A stretch of 64,000 nucleotides of DNA from Martinezella rhizogenes. Its GTDB lineage: Bacteria; Pseudomonadota; Alphaproteobacteria; Rhizobiales; Rhizobiaceae. Positions 38,243 to 46,992 of this stretch are shown piece after piece; position 1 is the stretch's first letter, and the number at the start of each line of letters is the position of its first letter. The notes under the pieces were generated by a model that searched no databases, was not told the DNA's origin, and was given only the letters and a program-made list of their open reading frames with translations. The stretch is taken from positions 62,001 to 126,000 of the forward strand of contig NZ_SGNY01000012.1 in NCBI RefSeq assembly GCF_007002745.1, given 5' to 3'. Made by a program: the position numbers and the translations under genes.

Positions 38243-38247
38243 AGGTT

Positions 38248-38472
38248 TTAGCCACGCGGCGGGAACGGGTCGCGACCGTAGGAATCCTTGTCCCGGATTT
38301 GTCCGTTGGGACGGTGGATGACGACTTCGCTCTGCTGGTTGATCGCAATTTTGCGAGCAGCGGCAGCCGCGTCGGCCTGCGTTCCATGGGTGGAGGTCAC
38401 TCGCTGATTTCCAGCGCCCCGCACGGCCCATTCGCCGTTATGGGGAACCACATGCTGATTCTTCCTTGTCAT
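38248..38472 (-). CDS. DUF2188 domain protein
   Basis: The 74-residue protein is a single DUF2188 domain: 'QHVVPHNGEWAVRGAGNQRV' then 'TQADAAAAARKIAINQQSEV' and 'VIHRPNGQIRDKDSYGRDPF'. The family is small and widespread, of unknown role, often found on plasmids. It is divergent from ietA. No strong ribosome site is visible. Confidence 0.78.
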   Translation of the reverse strand: MTRKNQHVVPHNGEWAVRGAGNQRVTSTHGTQADAAAAARKIAINQQSEVVIHRPNGQIRDKDSYGRDPFPPRG

Positions 38473-38588
38473 TGCATCAGAATCTTTTTTCTTGAGTGCC
38501 GTAAGAGTTTACATTAAGGAAAATTTAATTGTCAATATGGCTATTGTGGTTTACGAATGGATGACGAATTTTTACGCATGGAGTGATC

Positions 38589-39713
38589 ATGACCATTGAG
38601 ATGAAAAATGTGCTGGAGTTGGCCGACGCGGCACTTTCCGCTGACTACACGCGCGTACGCAGAGCTGCGAATGCGCTTGCGCGAGATCTCGACAAGAATG
38701 GTGAGACTTCCATTGCCAAGGAGCTGAAGGCCCTGGTGCGCAAGAGGGGGGTGCCTTTGAAGGCGTCTGGCTACGTGGAATCGCTGCCCGTGGACTCGAA
38801 ATCCCGCTTGCCGCTTGTCGAGGAGCAGACCTGGCCCGATACGCCTATTTTTCTCAACGAAGGCGGGTGGCATGTGTTCAGCGATTTCATCGCGGATGCT
38901 CGGCGCATTGATGACTTGAGCGCCAAAGGATTGGCCTCACGTCTTGGGCTTCTGCTCTCTGGCCCGCCAGGAACAGGCAAGTCTCTCCTTGCCGGCCATA
39001 TCGCTGCGCAACTGTCTCGTCCGCTATATGTCGTCCGGCTCGACTCGGTCATCTCCTCTTTGCTCGGGGACACCGCCAAAAATATCCGCTCGGTGTTTGA
39101 TTTCGTGCCGGCGCGAAACGCCGTTCTTTTTCTCGATGAGATGGATGCAGTCGCAAAGCTGCGTGACGATCGTCACGAGTTGGGCGAGCTCAAACGCGTT
39201 GTCAATACCGTCATTCAAGCGTTGGACGGGCTAGACCCGAGCTCGATCGTGGTTGCTGCAACCAATCATGCGCATCTTCTTGATCCTGCAATATGGAGGC
39301 GGTTTCCTTATAAAATTGAACTCGGTCTTCCGGATGAAAGCGTTCGCGCTGACCTTTGGCGCCATTTTCTCTTCGAGGACAAAGATGAGGAGAGGCGCGC
39401 CGAGCTATTCGCCGTCGTGTCCGAAGGGTTGTCGGGGGCCGATATCGAAACGATGAGTCTGTCGGCGCGGCGTCATGCCGTTCATGAGTCGCGTGATATT
39501 GATTTTGGAGCCGTCGTTGTGGCTCTGCTGGAGCCGCGGTCAGGCCGTACTGTCCCTGTACAGCGGCAGCCATTGGATGCGGAGCAGAAACGCCAGGTTG
39601 CAATAGCCCTCAAGGAGAAGTACGCCATTGGGGGCGCGGATACCGCCCGCATTCTCGGAGTGTCGCGGCAAGCCATTTACGCTTACCTGAAGCAACAGGA
39701 AGGGGAGGTGTAG
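38589..39713 (+). CDS. ietA: IetA-like AAA ATPase of an IetAS toxin-antitoxin/defence pair
   Basis: The 374-residue protein starts at ATG 38589 after GGAG. The AAA module has Walker A GPPGTGKS at about 125-132, Walker B 'VLFLDEMDAVAKL' with D183/E184, and sensor-1 'VVAATNHAHLLDPAIWRRFP' including arginine-finger candidates. The C-terminal 25 residues form a Fis/helix-turn-helix-like end ('GGADTARILGVSRQAIYAYL'), so DNA binding and autoregulation are possible. IetA with IetS was described on Ti plasmids as an incompatibility-enhancing toxin-antitoxin pair, and as an antiphage system in later surveys. One base separates it from ietS. Confidence 0.85.
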   Translation: MTIEMKNVLELADAALSADYTRVRRAANALARDLDKNGETSIAKELKALVRKRGVPLKASGYVESLPVDSKSRLPLVEEQTWPDTPIFLNEGGWHVFSDFIADARRIDDLSAKGLASRLGLLLSGPPGTGKSLLAGHIAAQLSRPLYVVRLDSVISSLLGDTAKNIRSVFDFVPARNAVLFLDEMDAVAKLRDDRHELGELKRVVNTVIQALDGLDPSSIVVAATNHAHLLDPAIWRRFPYKIELGLPDESVRADLWRHFLFEDKDEERRAELFAVVSEGLSGADIETMSLSARRHAVHESRDIDFGAVVVALLEPRSGRTVPVQRQPLDAEQKRQVAIALKEKYAIGGADTARILGVSRQAIYAYLKQQEGEV

Positions 39714-39714
39714 T

Positions 39715-41973
39715 ATGGTGGAGCCTAGAGACCAACCTCTTCTCTATCCCGTTCTGAGCCTTCAGATGGATCCGGCGCTGCGGAGTCCGACGGGGCGTGG
39801 CAAAGGCATCGACAGCATCGTCAAGGAGCGGCTCGGCCGGCAGCAGGACGTGCTCGCGAGCGAAACACGCGACATTTATGAACACCGTACAGAGTTGCCC
39901 ACATACTCGGGTTTGACGCACCTAGTCGTTCGGATGTTCAGTGAGGATTCCCTTGCTCCAACGCACACCCCCGATGACTTGTTCTCGCAGCGTCATGGAT
40001 GCAGGCTAGTTGCTCCTCTTCCTGGCGGCTATTTGATCGAGGCTGAAGTCAAAGAATTGCCTCGCCTCCTTCGCGCAATCGAACATCCAATCGGCTATGC
40101 GGTGCAAGCCGACATATCCCGTGTTTCGTCTCTCGGACAATTTGATGCGAAAAGTCGTCTGCGCGGTCGATCGTTCAATGAGCTCTGGAATTCCGCACCG
40201 GAAGATGATGACGGACGCTTGTTCGTTGTTTGGCTTGCGCCGTTCCGCGATCGAGATGCCAAGGCCGAAGTCCTCGAGCGTATCCAGCGCTTTGCCAATG
40301 AGAGGCTGGTCATGCCGACATTTACCAGCGTGCGGCTCACGCTCGGAACATCTGAGGAATCGGAAGAACCGCGTTCTCTCACGACACCACGACAATCCAG
40401 CATTGCAAGGGCAATGCGAGATTATCGAAACACCGGCGTCGGACGCGCTGCAGTTCGAATTCCGAATAAAGAAGGGTTGAGACAGCTCATTGCGTCAGGC
40501 GCTTCTTATCGCATTGATCCTGTGCGGCCGATCAGAGTGGCAGCACCTGGCGAAGGAGCGGAGCCTCCTGCACCAGTAATCGATGAGAATGCTCCAATCG
40601 TTGCCGTCGTCGATGGCGGTCTGCATGCGCGAAGCTACACCGCAGCTGAAGCTTTCAGGGCGACACCTTTCGTCACGAACGCCCAAGCCGACAAGCCTCA
40701 CGGAAATAGCGTTAGCTCCCTCGTTATCCATGGGCACGCCTGGAACAAAAATCGCTCGCTGCCTCAACTAAACTGCCGTATCGGAACTGTTCAGGCCGTC
40801 CCCCATCGGAACGCCAATCGGCGCTTTGATGAGCGGGAGTTGGTCGACTATCTGGCGGAGGTTGCGCGTCTTTATCCAGAAGCGCGCGTCTGGAACATCT
40901 CTGCCAATCAGGACGGCGCCGGTTTGGATCCCACCGAGGTCAGCGTTCTCGGCCATGAAATCAGCCTTCTCGCGAGATCGGCGGGCTTCCTCCCCGTCAT
41001 CTCTGTCGGAAATGTCACCCCAGATAACAATTCAAGACCTAATCCCCCAGCAGATTGCGAGGCGGCGATTGTCGTGGGGGGCCGTCAGGCGCTTGCTGAC
41101 GGTACGCCGGGTGACAGTTGCCCCGCATGCCTGCCAGGTCCCGGTCCTGACGGGATGATGAAACCGGACCTGTCGTGGTTTTCGAATCTCAGGATGCTGG
41201 GTGGGGTCGTGGATACGGGAAGCAGTTACGCAACGCCGTTGGTATCGTCTTTGGCAGCCCACACCTTCGATAGCTTACGGGAACCAACGCCGGATCTGGT
41301 TAAGGCTCTCCTCATCAATTCAGCCGAGCGAAGTGAGCACGATCCCAACCTCGGTTGGGGAACCCCGTATCAAGGGCACCTCCCTTGGACCTGCGCGCCC
41401 GGCAGTGTCACGCTTGCGTGGCGGGCACAACTCGAGCCAGGAACCGCATACTACTGGAACGATATTCCCATCCCTCCCGAGCTGGTGCGTGACGGAAAAT
41501 TGTTCGGACGCGCCAGCTTGACCGCTGTTTTGCGGCCTCTCGTGTCGCCGTTTGGCGGCGCTAACTACTTCGCTTCCCGCTTGGAGACATCTCTGGCGTA
41601 TCAGTCGGGAGCGGATAGGTGGCCGTCGCTACTTGGCTCAATGAAAGAGTCGACGCTTCCGGAAAACGACGCTCGCGATGAACTTCGCAAATGGCAGCCT
41701 ATCAGACGGCACTGCAGAGACTTTTCAAAAGGGAGCGGACTTGGCTTTTCCGGACCATACCTGCGGCTTTACGCCCGCGTGTTCATGCGTGACCTCTACC
41801 AATTTGGGTGGACGCATCACAGCCAAGCGGGCGCGCAAGAAGTTGCGTTCGTGCTCACCCTTTCAAGCGCGGACGGAGAGAAGTCGATTTATGATTCAAC
41901 AGCTCGTGCGCTCGGAAACTTCGTTGAAAGCGCCGTCTTGAACCAAGACATCGAGGTCTCGAATGAGATCTAG
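39715..41973 (+). CDS. ietS: IetS-like subtilisin-family (S8) serine protease
   Basis: The 752-residue protein has an S8 domain in its middle. The catalytic triad is readable: D300 in 'IVAVVDGGLHARSY', H329 in 'DKPHGNSVSSLVIHG' and S504 in 'GSSYATPLVSSLAAH'. There is no signal peptide, so it acts in the cytoplasm. The N-terminal 290 residues and C-terminal 200 residues are family-specific. The protease is thought to be the toxic effector restrained by IetA. ATG 39715 is 1 base after the ietA stop. Confidence 0.87.
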   Translation: MVEPRDQPLLYPVLSLQMDPALRSPTGRGKGIDSIVKERLGRQQDVLASETRDIYEHRTELPTYSGLTHLVVRMFSEDSLAPTHTPDDLFSQRHGCRLVAPLPGGYLIEAEVKELPRLLRAIEHPIGYAVQADISRVSSLGQFDAKSRLRGRSFNELWNSAPEDDDGRLFVVWLAPFRDRDAKAEVLERIQRFANERLVMPTFTSVRLTLGTSEESEEPRSLTTPRQSSIARAMRDYRNTGVGRAAVRIPNKEGLRQLIASGASYRIDPVRPIRVAAPGEGAEPPAPVIDENAPIVAVVDGGLHARSYTAAEAFRATPFVTNAQADKPHGNSVSSLVIHGHAWNKNRSLPQLNCRIGTVQAVPHRNANRRFDERELVDYLAEVARLYPEARVWNISANQDGAGLDPTEVSVLGHEISLLARSAGFLPVISVGNVTPDNNSRPNPPADCEAAIVVGGRQALADGTPGDSCPACLPGPGPDGMMKPDLSWFSNLRMLGGVVDTGSSYATPLVSSLAAHTFDSLREPTPDLVKALLINSAERSEHDPNLGWGTPYQGHLPWTCAPGSVTLAWRAQLEPGTAYYWNDIPIPPELVRDGKLFGRASLTAVLRPLVSPFGGANYFASRLETSLAYQSGADRWPSLLGSMKESTLPENDARDELRKWQPIRRHCRDFSKGSGLGFSGPYLRLYARVFMRDLYQFGWTHHSQAGAQEVAFVLTLSSADGEKSIYDSTARALGNFVESAVLNQDIEVSNEI

Positions 41974-42026
41974 CTGGTCGGTGTCCTCCGGATTTGCGAT
42001 TGGGCCCTTGCAAGCGAGGCAGATGC

Positions 42027-43259
42027 GTGAGGCGTAGCCGCATTTCCATCGGTTTTTCCGAGAAGGAATTTGCCGAAGCGTTGGCACCCAGGGTCGCTAC
42101 CGTGGGCACGAGGCCGGTGGATGCCGTTGAACAACTGCTCACACAAATTCTCGTCGAAAATCTTCGGCAGCAAACAGCTTTGGCGCTCCGGAAGATCCCC
42201 TCGGTGAAGCTTCACTCGATGTATTTCAAGGAGCGCTGTGCATCCTTAGCGCGGCTTGCGGACATCGGGTACGACACCTGGTATGCCGAACTGGCCTTTT
42301 CCACAACCAGAGAGAACATGGTTGACGGCGTTGAGATTGACACACAGGGTTTGCACCTAAGTCCCATAAATTGTGGCCCTGCAGGGCTGATCACACACCG
42401 ACTTTGGTCGAAGCAGCTAAAAACGCAAACCAATCACATCCTGCGTTTGAACCACGTGACGATTCCGCCCAGCACGTTTCTTGAAACCAAGAAAATGATG
42501 GAGGCGATTTGCCTTGAGCAGCCGCTGGTCGCGAACCCTCGACCTGGTCCGCGTACGCAAGGCTATGAGTTTGGGATCGAGGGCTTTGAGTTTGTTGCAT
42601 TCGATCATTTAGTTACCGGGAAGCGTTGTTTCTGTTCATGCGCTCGCCTAGCTCATGAAAAGATGATGTCAGAGGCTATAAGGATTGCATCTCATTCAGG
42701 CGCATGGACCCATCAGGTTGTTCGATTGTTGTCGGATGCGACCTACATCGACGAAATATGCCACCTGTGTATCGCCCGTCGCTCGGGACCGGAGGCTGCT
42801 GCCAGCTTCTACGGTGATGATATTGGGGAATTTATCACGCCGTATATCGATCAGCTGATGTTGATGTCTGGAATGGACAAGTCCACTGCGCGTTCCGAAG
42901 TCCAGTACACTCTTGGTGTTCGCCGATGGATGAGGGAGGCAGAAATGTACAGTCTGGTGAAAAAGCTATTTCCCGACCAAGTTATCCTGAGGGAGGCGTC
43001 GCCCCCATGGCTGGGGCGCCAACGATTTGACGTGTATCTGCCCGCCATCGGCCTTGCTCTGGAACACCATGGTGAGCAGCACTACAGAGCCATTACTGCA
43101 TTTGGAGGAGAAGTGGCGCTAAAACGTAACATGGAACGCGACGCCTTAAAGAGAAGTCTCTGTGAACAAAATGCCGTCCAACTTGTCGAGATTCGATTTG
43201 ATGAGCAAATGACACTACCGCTTCTTCGCCGAAAGCTGCGGCGTTTCATTATGGCCTAA
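42027..43259 (+). CDS. Putative PD-(D/E)xK nuclease downstream of ietAS
   Basis: I use GTG 42027 (410 residues); TTG 41994 in the same frame is an alternative. The C-terminal 110 residues look like a restriction-endonuclease fold: 'FPDQVILREASPPWLGRQRF', 'DVYLPAIGLALEHHGEQHYR' (Asp then Glu and Gln-His) and 'RDALKRSLCEQNAVQLVEIR' with a Lys. A Cys pair ('CFCSC', 'ICHLC') in the middle suggests a metal-binding insert. It lies 53 bases after ietS on the same strand and may be an accessory nuclease of that system. No named family is assigned. Confidence 0.6.
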   Translation: MRRSRISIGFSEKEFAEALAPRVATVGTRPVDAVEQLLTQILVENLRQQTALALRKIPSVKLHSMYFKERCASLARLADIGYDTWYAELAFSTTRENMVDGVEIDTQGLHLSPINCGPAGLITHRLWSKQLKTQTNHILRLNHVTIPPSTFLETKKMMEAICLEQPLVANPRPGPRTQGYEFGIEGFEFVAFDHLVTGKRCFCSCARLAHEKMMSEAIRIASHSGAWTHQVVRLLSDATYIDEICHLCIARRSGPEAAASFYGDDIGEFITPYIDQLMLMSGMDKSTARSEVQYTLGVRRWMREAEMYSLVKKLFPDQVILREASPPWLGRQRFDVYLPAIGLALEHHGEQHYRAITAFGGEVALKRNMERDALKRSLCEQNAVQLVEIRFDEQMTLPLLRRKLRRFIMA

Positions 43260-43301
43260 ATGTATCAATGACGGCCGCCTTCACGGCGATAATGTGAGAT
43301 A

Positions 43302-43676
43302 TTGATTTCAGTCGCAGCCTGGGGTGTAAAATGTTCTACGAACGCGGATGTAACAGAATATCTCGATTATCATCTTGCTTCGGAACTGGAGACCGATTTC
43401 GCGATTATGTTGATCGGCCCTTGGGGAGCTGTAACGATGCCAGTCACGAGAGTTGAGCGAATTGTCGGCGGCCTGGTCATCGGACGTGTCGAACGCGGCT
43501 CCGACGGCTACTACGCCTGTCATCATTTCGGATCAAACGTGGATCCCTTACCCCTTAATACCTTGGACGATGTTGCGGACTTCCTTCGAGCTCATCCTCG
43601 CGGCGGCGTGCGAATGTATCCAGGTCGGAAGAAGATTTCTCGCAACATCTATATCGATGGAATTTTCCTTCGGTGA
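43302..43676 (+). CDS. Hypothetical protein, 124 aa, possible NTPase fragment
   Basis: The frame starts at TTG 43302; no ATG fits. Residues 18-42, around 'YLDYHLASELETDFAIMLIG' then PWG, resemble the start of KAP-type P-loop NTPases just before Walker A (GPWGsGKT), but here GPWGAVTM replaces the loop and the rest is unlike the family. It could be a remnant or a chimeric frame. Low certainty. Confidence 0.35.
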   Translation: MISVAAWGVKCSTNADVTEYLDYHLASELETDFAIMLIGPWGAVTMPVTRVERIVGGLVIGRVERGSDGYYACHHFGSNVDPLPLNTLDDVADFLRAHPRGGVRMYPGRKKISRNIYIDGIFLR

Positions 43677-43790
43677 CAGGTGCGCGACCGCCGTTGTCCT
43701 GATAGTTTTGGAGGTCGCTACTCCCGATGCTGACGCATTGAATGTATCAGGCTTTCATGCATTACGGATCTCCTAGGAACGGTGGGCATT

Positions 43791-44260
43791 ATGCGAAGAG
43801 ACGAGGTTGGGGAGGACCTAGTGTCTCTCGCCTTTGACTTTCTCTATTTTTTTGCGCGTTTCGAATATGCGCTCAAGGCCAACGGTTACCTAAAGAAAAC
43901 AGAGCCAGGTCAGCCCGCGGAGGCTGGGTGGAGACAATTTCGAGAGCGCTGGGAAGGAGATTATAAAAGCAGCGAAGCCGCTGTGGCGTTGATCGCGGCT
44001 AACCCGAAAAAGCAGATCATTGGCGACGATGGAATGCTGGCGTTTAGAGCTGTGGGTTTTCCCGCCAGTACTTGTGAGCTTGGGCAGGTTATCGGCTATT
44101 GCCAGACCGTCCGTAACAACCTCTTTCATGGTGGGAAGAGCAGTACCGACGGCTTCGATAGCCCGGAGCGTACGAAATGCTGCTTTCCATCGTTCTCGTC
44201 GTGCTCGAGGAACTGGCCAGCGCTTTCGATCTTGGTGCTGACTATACCGGCTACTACTAA
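43791..44260 (+). pseudogene. HEPN-domain protein gene with 3' frameshift
   Basis: From ATG 43791 the helical protein 'LAFDFLYFFARFEYALKANG' leads to 'TVRNNLFHGGKSSTDGFDSP', where R108 and H113 form the HEPN Rx4-6H ribonuclease motif. Near 44175 one base is missing. The +1 frame continues sensibly as MLLSIVLVVLEELASAFDLG and ends YTGYY at TAA 44258. If translated uninterrupted from the first frame it ends at 44282 with an unrelated tail. The motif survives in the first part, so a truncated active product cannot be excluded. Confidence 0.7.
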
Positions 44261-44367
44261 AACGCTCATCGATGAAGAGTAGACGCAGGCGCTTGATAGG
44301 CAGAGGCGTGAACGTGGAATGTCGTTCAAGAACGCAGCAGGCGTGATTTTTTACTAGCCAACCTTGA

Positions 44368-44397
44368 TGTGCATCAAAATGTGCATATATTGTGCAT
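44368..44397. promoter_or_regulatory. Triple TGTGCAT operator repeats before the Xre-RES pair
   Basis: TGTGCAT occurs at 44368-44374, 44380-44386 and 44391-44397, spaced by about one helical turn. The array ends 21 bases before the antitoxin ATG, where a toxin-antitoxin autoregulator would bind. Confidence 0.6.
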
Positions 44398-44418
44398 AAG
44401 ATTGAGCGGAGATTAGGC

Positions 44419-44808
44419 ATGGCGCAGGCTCAGACAGTACATTCATACACAGTTGTTTCCGGCTTTGTTGATAGCCTTCAGGAACCGCGGACGCCCTATA
44501 TTTCGCCGTCTCGCTTGTCAAAGGCGCTCGGCGTCAAAGTCGCAAACCTTGCAGAATTGACCGGTGTCCATCGCAATACCCTGCGCAATCCCTCCTCCGA
44601 ACGCTTGCAGGGCAGGATGCGGGAAATGATCAAGGCGATCTCTGCGGCCGCCGAGCTGACTGGTGATCTTGCGAAGGCAATCTACTGGTATCGAAATGAA
44701 CCGATTGCCGATTATGGCCATCGCACGGCCGCGGAGCTTGTTGCCGATGGTGAGATAGAGGCTGTTCTTGCCTATATTCGGGACCTGGAGAATGGAGCGC
44801 GCGGGTGA
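44419..44808 (+). CDS. Xre/MbcA/ParS-type antitoxin of a RES toxin
   Basis: The 129-residue protein (ATG 44419 after GGAG) has a helix-turn-helix region ('LSKALGVKVANLAELTGVHR') and the C-terminal DUF2384-type toxin-binding domain ('GHRTAAELVADGEIEAVLAY'). It should neutralise the RES toxin and repress the operon. Its stop overlaps the toxin start by 4 bases. A GTG at 44392 would run into the operator repeats and is not chosen. Confidence 0.88.
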   Translation: MAQAQTVHSYTVVSGFVDSLQEPRTPYISPSRLSKALGVKVANLAELTGVHRNTLRNPSSERLQGRMREMIKAISAAAELTGDLAKAIYWYRNEPIADYGHRTAAELVADGEIEAVLAYIRDLENGARG

Positions 44809-45332
44809 AGATTACCCGCATCGGCCCGAACGCAGTCTTTCATCGGTATCTAACACCTAAATGGGCGTTTCTTCCAACCAGCGGCGCCGGGGCCGCTATT
44901 GACGGCGGTCGCTTCAATCGACCCGGCGTCGAGGCTCTCTATCTTTCCGAGGCCCCCCAAACCGCGCTCGAAGAATATCGACAGGGCGCGAGCATCACAC
45001 CGCCGGCGACGCTTGCAGCGTACAAGATCACGCTCAGCGAAGTAGCCGATCTGTCGCAAGGTTTCGATCCGCTTCTTTGGGATGCAGCTTGGTCTCAATG
45101 GGATTGTGCATGGCGAAAAATCGCTCGCATCGACAAAAAGGTCCCTCCCTCCTGGAAGTTGGCAGACAAAGTCATTTCATCCGGCCTTCGGGGGCTGCTC
45201 TTTCCGTCACTAAGGCACGCTGGCGGAACTAATCTTGTAATTTTTTCTGCCAATCTCATCCCAGATGATGACGTGCATGTTCACGATCCAGACAATCGTT
45301 TGCCGCGCGATCAATTGTCCTGGCCGCACTAG
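44805..45332 (+). CDS. RES-domain toxin
   Basis: RES toxins degrade NAD+ and halt growth. The 175-residue protein has the family's three signature regions: 'VFHRYLTPKWAF' and 'GGRFNRPGVEALYLSEAPQT' with Arg and Glu candidates, then 'GLLFPSLRHAGGTNLVIFSA' with the Ser. The upstream Xre antitoxin overlaps it. The pair can promote plasmid maintenance. Confidence 0.9.
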   Translation: MKITRIGPNAVFHRYLTPKWAFLPTSGAGAAIDGGRFNRPGVEALYLSEAPQTALEEYRQGASITPPATLAAYKITLSEVADLSQGFDPLLWDAAWSQWDCAWRKIARIDKKVPPSWKLADKVISSGLRGLLFPSLRHAGGTNLVIFSANLIPDDDVHVHDPDNRLPRDQLSWPH

Positions 45333-45367
45333 CAGCAATAGATGCCGGCCGGCTTCGGGGGAGGGGA

Positions 45368-46636
45368 ATGAAGCGCATTAGTATCAAAAGTGTTCAGCCT
45401 GGAGATATTCTCCTCACAGCTCGACCGGGAAAGATAAGCAAATCGATCCGCTTCAGCACGGGGGGCATCGTTTCACACGCGATGATCTGCGTGCAGCATG
45501 GTTCGTTTATCGATTCCACCGCGGACGGGGTACAGGCGCGCAACCTGCAGCGGGAGTTGTTCGAGGATGACGAGCAGGTTTTCCATTTCCGCCTGAAGGA
45601 AGCTCTCCCCCGCGAGGTACTTTCAAATGTAATCGATTTCGCGCGGGCCGAGATCGGTGCGCGTTATTCTGTGCCGGAGGCCATGCGGTCGGTCGCTGCT
45701 GTCCGAAAGCCGAGATCGAAGCGGCAATATTGCTCTCGTTTAGTGGCCCGCGTCTACAGAAACGCGGGCATCAATCTTGTGCCGGACGCAGACTATTGCT
45801 CGCCGGAGGATTTACGACGTAGTCGCTTGCTGGTGGAAATCCCGATAGAGACCGAAGCCGTGTCCGAGGAAGAATGGCGTTGGCTCGAAACCAATCGTAA
45901 CCCGATCCGAGATACACATCAGGCCCACAAAGCCATTCTTGACGTCGCTCGTACGTTCGTTCCGGACTTGGAGAGCCTAAACGAACTCCATGCTTTACTC
46001 GTGGTTCGCCCTGAGGCTGATCCGGAGATTGCAGAGGTTCTGCGCGAGAGCGGCTACCTTGATCTGTGGCGCGGTGAAATAGCGGCTCACCCTTGGCGCT
46101 ACGACCAGAGCCTAATCGCAACGATGTCCGCGCCCGAGCAGATGGCCGACATACGTGAATACTGCATAGGTACAGTGAGCGAGGCTTACAGCGGAGGCGT
46201 GCGGTTTTCCATTAACCTCATACAGTTGCAGATGCTAGAGACCCAGCACGGCGGTCAATCCCTCCGGCTGTTGGTGGACCTGTACGAAACTCTTGTGCTT
46301 AACGATCAGATCCGCAGGGAGGTCGCGTGTGCGTGGCTGTTGAAGCACTATCCTGACGACCTGAAGAAACAGTTGGAGCAGATCGAGCCGCACAGCGCCT
46401 ATTGGTATTCGGTCGTTGATCGCGTCGAACCGAAGCTGGCCGCGTTGTCGCGCATGGTCGTCACGGCGGAAGGAAGTTCGGAAGTCTGCTCGTCATGCGG
46501 CGACCGGCCAGCCATGTCCTACCGTCTTGCGAATGGCGCTCAGACGATGCCGGGCGTACCCTCCCTGCGCCTGTGCAGCGACTGCATCGAGATACGGCGC
46601 GGTATGGGCAACATCCTGATGCCGTTCCTGCATTGA
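45368..46636 (+). CDS. Permuted NlpC/P60 (YiiX-like) peptidase with C-terminal zinc ribbon
   Basis: The 422-residue protein starts after GGGGGAGGGGA. The N-terminal 140 residues form a permuted papain-like domain: 'VQPGDILLTARPGKISKSIR', H37 in 'GGIVSHAMICV' and the nucleophile C122 in 'RQYCSRLVARVYRNAG'. The helical middle (about 170-360) is unassigned. The tail has paired cysteines, 'EVCSSCGD' and 'LRLCSDCIEI', as in a zinc ribbon. No signal peptide is present, so it probably acts inside the cell, perhaps as an amidase or acyl hydrolase. It lies 35 bases after the RES toxin gene. Confidence 0.7.
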   Translation: MKRISIKSVQPGDILLTARPGKISKSIRFSTGGIVSHAMICVQHGSFIDSTADGVQARNLQRELFEDDEQVFHFRLKEALPREVLSNVIDFARAEIGARYSVPEAMRSVAAVRKPRSKRQYCSRLVARVYRNAGINLVPDADYCSPEDLRRSRLLVEIPIETEAVSEEEWRWLETNRNPIRDTHQAHKAILDVARTFVPDLESLNELHALLVVRPEADPEIAEVLRESGYLDLWRGEIAAHPWRYDQSLIATMSAPEQMADIREYCIGTVSEAYSGGVRFSINLIQLQMLETQHGGQSLRLLVDLYETLVLNDQIRREVACAWLLKHYPDDLKKQLEQIEPHSAYWYSVVDRVEPKLAALSRMVVTAEGSSEVCSSCGDRPAMSYRLANGAQTMPGVPSLRLCSDCIEIRRGMGNILMPFLH

Positions 46637-46692
46637 CTTGGAAAGAGAATGGGACCGCAAACGAAGGCTGTGATAAAAGAGGATGCGCTGCT

Positions 46693-46992
46693 TTGGGTGA
46701 GTTAGGCCGTTCAGGAAACAGTGTTCTGGACCCAGCGCAACTGCGTCGGATCGAAGCCGTGCATCGCGGCTACTTATTCCAGCACCTCTATGCAGTTCAA
46801 TGTTTGTTGTCAGCCGCAACCATCGCTGCGCGGGAGATCGCTGTCGAAAGCGACGAAGATGTAGAAATCCAACTCGATGGCATCCGTATCTATGTGCAGG
46901 TGAAACATCGGAAAGATGCCCTTGCGTGGGATGATATCGAGGGCGCGATGTCACGTTTTGCGGACCTTGCCGCTGATTCGACGTTAGCCTAA
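46693..46992 (+). pseudogene. Fragment of a DUF4297-like nuclease gene
   Basis: The frame (possible TTG at 46693) gives 99 residues: 'EAVHRGYLFQHLYAVQCLLS', then 'VESDEDVEIQLDGIRIYVQV' and 'KHRKDALAWDDI'. This is the start of the DUF4297/Cap4-type restriction-like fold, with D...QVK catalytic residues. Family proteins are far longer, so the gene is truncated at 46992, where sequence beyond is unrelated. It is probably the remnant of a defence gene. Confidence 0.55.
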
